A stretch of DNA of 16,989 nucleotides, taken from contig CALBQR010000035.1 of the NCBI GenBank assembly GCA_937899895.1, positions 1-16,989 of the forward strand, given 5' to 3'. Below are positions 12,962 to 16,989 of the stretch, in pieces. The first letter of the stretch is position 1. Every line of letters starts with the position of its first letter. The notes beneath the pieces were generated by a model, which was given only the letters and a program-made list of their open reading frames with translations, made no database searches and was not told the DNA's origin. This DNA comes from an uncultured Alistipes sp. (GTDB taxonomy: Bacteria; Bacteroidota; Bacteroidia; Bacteroidales; Rikenellaceae). Position numbers and translations under genes: made by a program.

Positions 12962-15010
12962 ATGAAGAAATTTATTGCACTGCTTATATCACTGCTTGTC
13001 AGCGCAGTGGCTATGGCACAGCCCGAATCGCCCGTTAAGTGGTCTGTTTCGGCTGTCGAGACCGATGCAACAACCTACGAGGTGCGCCTGACCGCCGATA
13101 TTGATCAGGGTTGGCACATCTACGACTTCGGTCCCTATGCCGAAGATCTCTACATCTCGACCACCGAGATCACCATCGACGGAGCCGAGAAGGTAGGCGA
13201 AATCACCGCAAGCAAGGCTCCCCATCGTGCATACGACGATGTGTATGAGGCCGAGATCGGCACTTGGGAGGGTAAGGTCGTATTTACCCAGAAGGTTAAG
13301 GCCGCAGCCGAACCTAAAACCATTTCGATTGATGTGTTTTATGGTGCTTGCAACGACCAAAACTGCATTCCGCCCAAGAGCGAGCAGTTGAGCGTTAAGA
13401 TTGGCGCAGCAAAGACTGCCGAAGAGTCGGCGACACCCGCCGAGGAGACTACCGCGCCCGAAGAGACAGTAGCAGAGGAGGTTGCGACAGAGGAGATCGC
13501 TCCCGTAGAGGCGACTGCGATCGAAGCCGCAACCGACAAGGAGGAGGGCTCGTTGTGGAGCACCCTGCTGGCCGCTGCCGCTTGGGCATTGGCGGCATTG
13601 CTCACACCGTGCGTATTCCCAATGATCCCGATGACCGTATCGTTCTTCGTCAAGGGGGGCGAGGGTGGCAAGATGCGCGCACTGCTCTATGGTGTCTTCA
13701 TCGTTGCACTCTACACTCTGCCTATTGCGGCTCTGATCCTGATTACCCGCGTGGTTGGTGGTGCTACGGTTACGGCCGACATCTTCAACTGGCTGGCAAC
13801 ACATTGGCTGCCCAATACGATCTTCTTCCTGGTATTTATGGTCTTTGCAGCATCGTTCTTCGGTGCATTCGAGATCACTCTACCCAACTCGTGGGTCAAT
13901 AAGAGCGACCAAAATTCGGATCGCAAGGGACTGCTGGGCGTATTCTTCTTGGCTTTGACGTTGGTACTCGTATCGTTCTCGTGCACAGGCCCGATCGTTG
14001 GCGGTGCAATTATCGGTGCGGTTTCGACCAACAACGATATCTGGTCGCCGATTCTGACAATGTTGGTCTTCTCGACCGTCTTTGCATTGCCCTTCGTGCT
14101 GTTTGCACTCTTCCCCTCGGTACTCCAAAAGATGCCGAAATCGGGCGGCTGGCTCAACTCGGTGAAGGTTGTATTGGGCTTTATCGAGATCGCTCTCGGT
14201 TTCAAGTTCCTCAGCACCGCAGACCAGACCTACCATTGGGGTCTGCTCGACCGTGAGATCTACTTGGGTATCTGGATCGTGGTCTTCACGCTGCTTGGTC
14301 TGTATCTGCTCGGCAAGTTGAAGTTTGCCCACGATAGCGAGGTGAAGTATATCTCGGTTCCCCGTTTGGCGTTGGCTATCGCTTCGTTCACCTTTGTAAC
14401 CTATATGATCCCCGGTCTGTGGGGTGCTCCGTTGAAGAAGATGACGGGCTACCTGCCCCCGATGGCTACGCAGGATTTCGTGCTCACTTCGGGAGGCACG
14501 GCTGCGGTTGTAGCTGCTGATGAGGTGCTGACGGTAGATGGCAAGGCTCCCAAATATAGCGACGTACTGCATATGCCGCACGGTCTGTCGGGCTTCTACG
14601 ACTATGAGGAGGCATTAGCAGCAGCTCGCAAGGCAGGCAAGCCCCTGTTCCTCGACTTCACAGGTCTGGGTTGCGTCAATTGCCGCGAGATGGAGGAGCG
14701 CGTATGGTGCGACAGCCGCATCTTGGAGAGTATGCGCGAGGACTTTGTTCTGCTGGCACTCTTCGGCGACAGTCGCGCGGAGGCTCTCGAAGAGGATTGG
14801 GTAACAACCGCAAATGGCAAAACCTTAAAGGCCATCGGCGAGATCAACTCGAATCTGGTCTATGAGCGTTACGGCATTGCGGCACAGCCCAACTATCTGA
14901 TTCTCGATGGCGAGGGCAACGTGCTGGCATCGCACTCGTACGACCTCAATATCGACCATTTCATTGAGTTCCTCGAAGAGGGTAAGCAGGTCTATAACTC
15001 ACTGAAATAG
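12962..15010 (+). CDS. dsbD: Thiol:disulfide interchange protein DsbD (682 aa)
   Basis: Moves reducing power from cytoplasmic thioredoxin across the inner membrane to periplasmic thiol proteins. All three parts are present. A signal peptide (1-20, AMA-Q) precedes the periplasmic alpha domain (about 25-148) with Cys130 and Cys135 in VFYGACNDQNCIPP. A Glu/Ala/Thr-rich linker (about 150-196) is followed by a multi-span membrane domain (about 197-490) with the redox pair Cys217 in LTPCVFPMIP and Cys341 in SFSCTGP. The gamma thioredoxin-like domain (about 540-682) has Cys571-Val-Asn-Cys574. All six expected cysteines are in place, so it should be functional. It ends before a tandem hairpin and terminator. 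The next gene, an NlpE-like envelope protein, is probably separately transcribed. Confidence 0.95.
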   Translation: MKKFIALLISLLVSAVAMAQPESPVKWSVSAVETDATTYEVRLTADIDQGWHIYDFGPYAEDLYISTTEITIDGAEKVGEITASKAPHRAYDDVYEAEIGTWEGKVVFTQKVKAAAEPKTISIDVFYGACNDQNCIPPKSEQLSVKIGAAKTAEESATPAEETTAPEETVAEEVATEEIAPVEATAIEAATDKEEGSLWSTLLAAAAWALAALLTPCVFPMIPMTVSFFVKGGEGGKMRALLYGVFIVALYTLPIAALILITRVVGGATVTADIFNWLATHWLPNTIFFLVFMVFAASFFGAFEITLPNSWVNKSDQNSDRKGLLGVFFLALTLVLVSFSCTGPIVGGAIIGAVSTNNDIWSPILTMLVFSTVFALPFVLFALFPSVLQKMPKSGGWLNSVKVVLGFIEIALGFKFLSTADQTYHWGLLDREIYLGIWIVVFTLLGLYLLGKLKFAHDSEVKYISVPRLALAIASFTFVTYMIPGLWGAPLKKMTGYLPPMATQDFVLTSGGTAAVVAADEVLTVDGKAPKYSDVLHMPHGLSGFYDYEEALAAARKAGKPLFLDFTGLGCVNCREMEERVWCDSRILESMREDFVLLALFGDSRAEALEEDWVTTANGKTLKAIGEINSNLVYERYGIAAQPNYLILDGEGNVLASHSYDLNIDHFIEFLEEGKQVYNSLK

Positions 15011-15028
15011 TTCGCCTAACAAGGCGAA
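15011..15028 (+). other. Small hairpin directly after the dsbD stop codon
   Basis: TTCGCCT (15011-15017) / AGGCGAA (15022-15028) with a 4-nt loop, abutting the stop codon and 10 nt before the main terminator stem. It may protect the 3' end or assist termination. Confidence 0.5.
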
Positions 15029-15038
15029 ACCGAATAAG

Positions 15039-15080
15039 ATAATCGACGACCTGCATACAGCGGTCGTCGATTATTTTCTT
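15039..15080 (+). terminator. Rho-independent terminator of dsbD
   Basis: Perfect 13-bp stem ATAATCGACGACC (15039-15051) / GGTCGTCGATTAT (15062-15074), 10-nt loop, then TTTCTTTG. The tail lies within the presumed promoter region of the NlpE-like gene. Confidence 0.9.
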
Positions 15081-15108
15081 TGTACAATATTTGTAACACG
15101 AAACGATT

Positions 15109-15552
15109 ATGCGAAAATTCATTCCAACCATAATTTTCTCGGCAATCCTGATCGCTTTTGTAATCCAGGATCACAAGGAGAGGGAGGCTCTCACGCCCAC
15201 AACAGATCAACTCGCACCTGCGACCTATCGCGGTCTGCTCCCCGCAGCCGACTGCGCAGGGATCGCCTACACCCTCTCGCTCAACGACTCGATCGTAGGC
15301 ACTGATACATTATTCGCGCTCCGAATGGTATATATCGAGGGTGATAACAATGGTGGCGACATCACCTTCGACAGCCGAGGTCGTCAGCAGCAGTTAAATG
15401 TCGGGGCGAAACGTGGCTACCGCCTTATTTCGAGCAATGGCGACCCTGCGACCTACTTTTGGGAGGTAAATGACTCTACCTTGCGAATGTGCGACAGCAC
15501 GCTGACCGAGTTCGATACTCCGTTCAATTACGACCTTGTGCGCGAAGAGTAG
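15109..15552 (+). CDS. NlpE-like envelope protein, membrane-anchored (147 aa)
   Basis: A short hydrophobic N-terminus (5-19) without a lipobox Cys is followed by a domain resembling the N-terminal part of NlpE-type proteins. The segment YRGLLPAADCAGIAYTLSL (40-58) matches their YxGxLPCADCxGIxxxLTL signature. NlpE is an outer-membrane lipoprotein that senses adhesion, copper or redox stress. Here the first Cys of the CxxC is Ala46 and only Cys49 remains, with a lone Cys128 later, so the metal/redox site is altered. The rest has beta-strand patterns such as ITFDSRGRQQ and TYFWEVNDSTLRM. It lies downstream of dsbD but after a strong terminator. A near-consensus -7 (AATATTTG, 15086-15093) precedes it. 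Confidence 0.72.
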   Translation: MRKFIPTIIFSAILIAFVIQDHKEREALTPTTDQLAPATYRGLLPAADCAGIAYTLSLNDSIVGTDTLFALRMVYIEGDNNGGDITFDSRGRQQQLNVGAKRGYRLISSNGDPATYFWEVNDSTLRMCDSTLTEFDTPFNYDLVREE

Positions 15553-15580
15553 GCCACTGCCACAAATGCACGCAAACAAT

Positions 15581-15608
15581 AAACCCCGCCTCGGTAAAGG
15601 CGGGGTTT
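15581..15608. terminator. Bidirectional rho-independent terminator
   Basis: 10-bp stem AAACCCCGCC (15581-15590) / GGCGGGGTTT (15599-15608), 8-nt loop. It lies between the convergent NlpE-like and beta-barrel genes. The flanking T/A tails are short. Confidence 0.85.
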
Positions 15609-15648
15609 GTTCTATTCGATAGAGGGGTTATATCACTACCGAGAGATC

Positions 15649-16377
15649 TTAAAAGCGGAAGGTTACATATACACGCAGACCGCTCAACACATTCTTCGGG
15701 CCAAACATCGACTCGCCTTCCGATGCACTCTCGCCCGCGCGGGTCATCATCGCCTCGGTATCCAGAGAGGGTGATTCGCCCGCATCCTCGTCATTGTTGC
15801 CGCCGCCGACAAGACCGCCCAATGCGTTACCCAATTTATTCAAATCAAACGCCTTATAGCGAACCGAGCCCTTGCGATACTCCGCACCAATACCGATGAA
15901 GCCGAACGAGATGTTACCACCTCCGACAAACATCGAAGCATAGTTGCCACCCACAGCCTCGGCACCATCATAACGCAGAGCAAACGTGGGAGCAAAACGG
16001 CCGTAGAGATGGATCTGCAAACGTTTTGCAGGAGTCATCGTAATCGAGGGACCGACCTGCATAGCGATCTCGGCCTGATGCATCTTCGGGCCACTTGCCT
16101 GCTCAAACATTGCGTAGCTGATATCGGCCCACGTTGCGTCGATACCAAAATTGAGGAAATTGGCAACCGGTCTTTTATGCAGATAGAAACTGCGACCGCG
16201 ATTAAGTGTTACTCCAAACTTGGGGGTCAGGACATAACCCGATTCGAGGGTTGTCTTATCCAAAGCATAGCCCAAATTGGTATATTTGGGACGGCGCGTC
16301 TTAATCTCCTTATAATCCTGCGCCATTGCACACACGCCGCACATCACAGCCAAAACTAAAAGTAAAGTCTTCTTCAT
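15649..16377 (-). CDS. Outer-membrane beta-barrel protein (242 aa)
   Basis: Signal peptide 1-20 (AMA-Q) followed by alternating polar/hydrophobic strands typical of small outer-membrane barrels, for example NLGYALDKTTLESGYVLTPKFGVTL, LQIHLYGRFAPTFALRY and ISFGFIGIGAEYRKGSVRYKAF. The last residues, LRVYVTFRF, end in Phe as barrel proteins assembled by BamA usually do. An acidic, Gly/Ser-rich stretch (about 178-229) sits before the final strand and is probably a long surface loop. I cannot name a family beyond outer-membrane beta-barrel; ligand and role are unknown. Monocistronic with a near-consensus promoter. Confidence 0.78.
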   Translation of the reverse strand: MKKTLLLVLAVMCGVCAMAQDYKEIKTRRPKYTNLGYALDKTTLESGYVLTPKFGVTLNRGRSFYLHKRPVANFLNFGIDATWADISYAMFEQASGPKMHQAEIAMQVGPSITMTPAKRLQIHLYGRFAPTFALRYDGAEAVGGNYASMFVGGGNISFGFIGIGAEYRKGSVRYKAFDLNKLGNALGGLVGGGNNDEDAGESPSLDTEAMMTRAGESASEGESMFGPKNVLSGLRVYVTFRF

Positions 16378-16430
16378 CTCTCTTCTTTTGAATTAGGTTT
16401 ATATCTTCCGTTATAGGATTAATTGTAGAA

Positions 16431-16462
16431 CAAATATATCCATTTTAGCCTATTAAACCAAA
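16431..16462 (-). promoter_or_regulatory. Promoter of the beta-barrel gene
   Basis: On the minus strand, -7 TATATTTG (16431-16438) and -33 TTTG (16459-16462), 20 nt apart. About 54 nt before the ATG. Confidence 0.75.
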
Positions 16463-16539
16463 CATTTCGACCACTTTCTCTCTCCTTTGCCATCGCAAAC
16501 TCTCACTCCAAGCAATCCGCAACCGCCAATCGGGCTACA

Positions 16540-16585
16540 CATCAAAAAAAACGGGCGACTCCCTGCTATGGGAATCGCTCGTTTT
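16540..16585 (-). terminator. Rho-independent terminator of the DksA-like gene
   Basis: On the minus strand, a 16-position stem (16570-16585 with 16548-16563) with one G-U pair and one mismatch and a 6-nt loop, followed by a run of eight Ts (T-run read leftward from about 16551). It stops leftward transcription before the beta-barrel promoter, leaving a 3' UTR of about 175 nt. Confidence 0.8.
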
Positions 16586-16704
16586 GATCGATTGGTAGTA
16601 TTCTGACGGAGCCGCACCGCAACAGATGCACACCTATATTAATAAATAGGTATGTCTATCAACTGCACTACTACTCCACCCTTGCGACACGCCGCCTTGT
16701 AAAT

Positions 16705-16742
16705 CTACGCTCCTGCGACACTACGCTCCCGCGACATTACGC
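16705..16742. repeat. 16-bp tandem repeat, 2.4 copies
   Basis: Two adjacent 16-bp units, CTACGCTCCTGCGACA (16705-16720) and CTACGCTCCCGCGACA (16721-16736), differ at one base. A partial third unit TTACGC (16737-16742) follows, and a loose GCGACAC copy lies at 16684-16690. It sits in the 3' UTR of the DksA-like gene, just after its stop codon. Confidence 0.7.
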
Positions 16743-16759
16743 AAGAACGCACCACAGGA

Positions 16760-16989
16760 TTATCGGCGACTCTCTTTCGCCTCGATGCACTGCGTAGCGT
16801 GGGGAACACGCATCAGTCGCTCCTTCGGAATCAACTTGCCCGTATCCTTGCAGATACCGTAAGTCTTATTCTCGATGCGCACCAAAGCCATTTCGAGGTT
16901 GCGAATAAATTTCAACTGACGCTGTGCCAGACGGCCGCACTCCTCCTTCGAGAGAGTCGCTGCGCCCTCTTCGAGCACTTTGAACGTCG
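16760..16989 (-). CDS. DksA/TraR-family regulator, 3' part (partial at window edge)
   Basis: The gene enters from beyond the right edge: the frame stays open through 16989 and reads TFKVLEEGAATLSKEECGRL at its left part, so no start codon in the window is real. The C-terminal ~75 residues match Bacteroidetes DksA-like proteins (usually ~125 aa): a coiled-coil helix LAQRQLKFIRNLEMALVRIENKTYG, then ICKDTGKLIPKERLMRVPHATQCIEAK. Classical DksA has a four-Cys zinc finger. Here only one Cys stays near the first position (GICKDTGK) and one near the end (TQC), so zinc binding in the usual way is doubtful. DksA relatives bind RNA polymerase's secondary channel, often with ppGpp. Confidence 0.9.
   Translation of the reverse strand, partial: TFKVLEEGAATLSKEECGRLAQRQLKFIRNLEMALVRIENKTYGICKDTGKLIPKERLMRVPHATQCIEAKESRR

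Larger units (their letters stand above)
16378..16759. other. Intergenic region with promoter, terminator and small tandem repeat (no gene seen)
   Basis: About 380 bases between two minus-strand genes. It holds the beta-barrel gene's promoter (16431-16462), a terminator-like hairpin for the DksA-like gene (16540-16585), a short inverted repeat ACCTAT/ATAGGT (16632-16651) and a 16-bp tandem repeat (16705-16742). I find no convincing coding frame or tRNA. Confidence 0.65.

Noticed and set aside
12989..14581. Long open frames antisense to dsbD (one of ~270 codons, one of ~230 codons)
   Set aside because: They mirror a strongly supported gene with all six DsbD cysteines, show odd compositions rich in Arg, Gln, His and Cys, and have no promoter or family resemblance.
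16705..16742. CRISPR array
   Set aside because: The units are 16 bp and directly abutting with no spacers, and no cas gene is nearby.

Overview
The window looks like chromosomal DNA of a gut-type Bacteroidota, probably order Bacteroidales. Four things point there. The first 51 bases are the 5' end of a 16S rRNA gene on the minus strand, with Bacteroidetes-like bases. Gene starts are repeatedly preceded by the Bacteroidetes -7 element TAnnTTTG, several times as the identical octamer TATCTTTG, and in the best cases by TTTG/TTG about 20 nt further upstream. Ribosome binding sites are mostly weak. The gene families (Bacteroidetes-type S21, a DksA relative lacking most zinc cysteines, a 56-aa winged-helix protein, a DUF4332 protein) fit as well. 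Moderate G+C in the coding regions and the 16S start would suit Alistipes/Rikenellaceae, but that placement is a guess from about 50 bases of rRNA.

Layout. (1) 1-658: start of an rRNA operon reading leftward, with a leader and two tandem promoters. (2) 659-2165: a YiiX-like permuted papain-fold lipoprotein, then rpmI-rplT (L35-L20) with their own promoter, a structured spacer and a strong terminator. infC is not immediately upstream. (3) 2231-4579: a secreted GH3 N-acetylhexosaminidase (minus), a 56-aa winged-helix protein (plus) and a solitary PqqD-like protein (minus). A 13-bp hairpin separates the last two, which are convergent. (4) 4683-10722: five co-directional genes: recQ, a WRN/RNase D-type 3'-5' exonuclease, an RlmI-like rRNA methyltransferase, an FkbM-type methyltransferase, and a membrane-anchored protein with four helix-hairpin-helix repeats. 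(5) 10836-11628: rpsU (S21) and a DUF4332 helix-hairpin-helix protein, each with its own terminator. (6) 11791-12834: a second YiiX-like hydrolase with an unrecognised C-terminal domain, in visibly more AT-rich DNA. (7) 12962-15552: dsbD and a small NlpE-like envelope protein. (8) 15649-16989: an outer-membrane beta-barrel protein (minus), a 382-bp intergenic region, and the 3' part of a DksA/TraR-family gene (minus) running off the window.

How the genes fit together. Translation genes (16S, L35, L20, S21, RlmI-like, DksA-like) are mixed with envelope genes (GH3, two YiiX-like hydrolases, DsbD, NlpE-like, beta-barrel) and a DNA-processing pair (RecQ plus exonuclease). I see no transposase, integrase, CRISPR array, phage gene, tRNA gene or recognisable defence island, so this reads as ordinary core chromosome. 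The less ordinary items are: the separate RecQ and WRN-like exonuclease side by side, with a promoter-like element across the recQ stop codon; a recQ promoter that nearly abuts its start codon; a stand-alone PqqD-like domain; the second YiiX-like protein with its extra domain; rpmI-rplT without infC; and a promoter-like element inside the helix-hairpin-helix gene that may drive rpsU.
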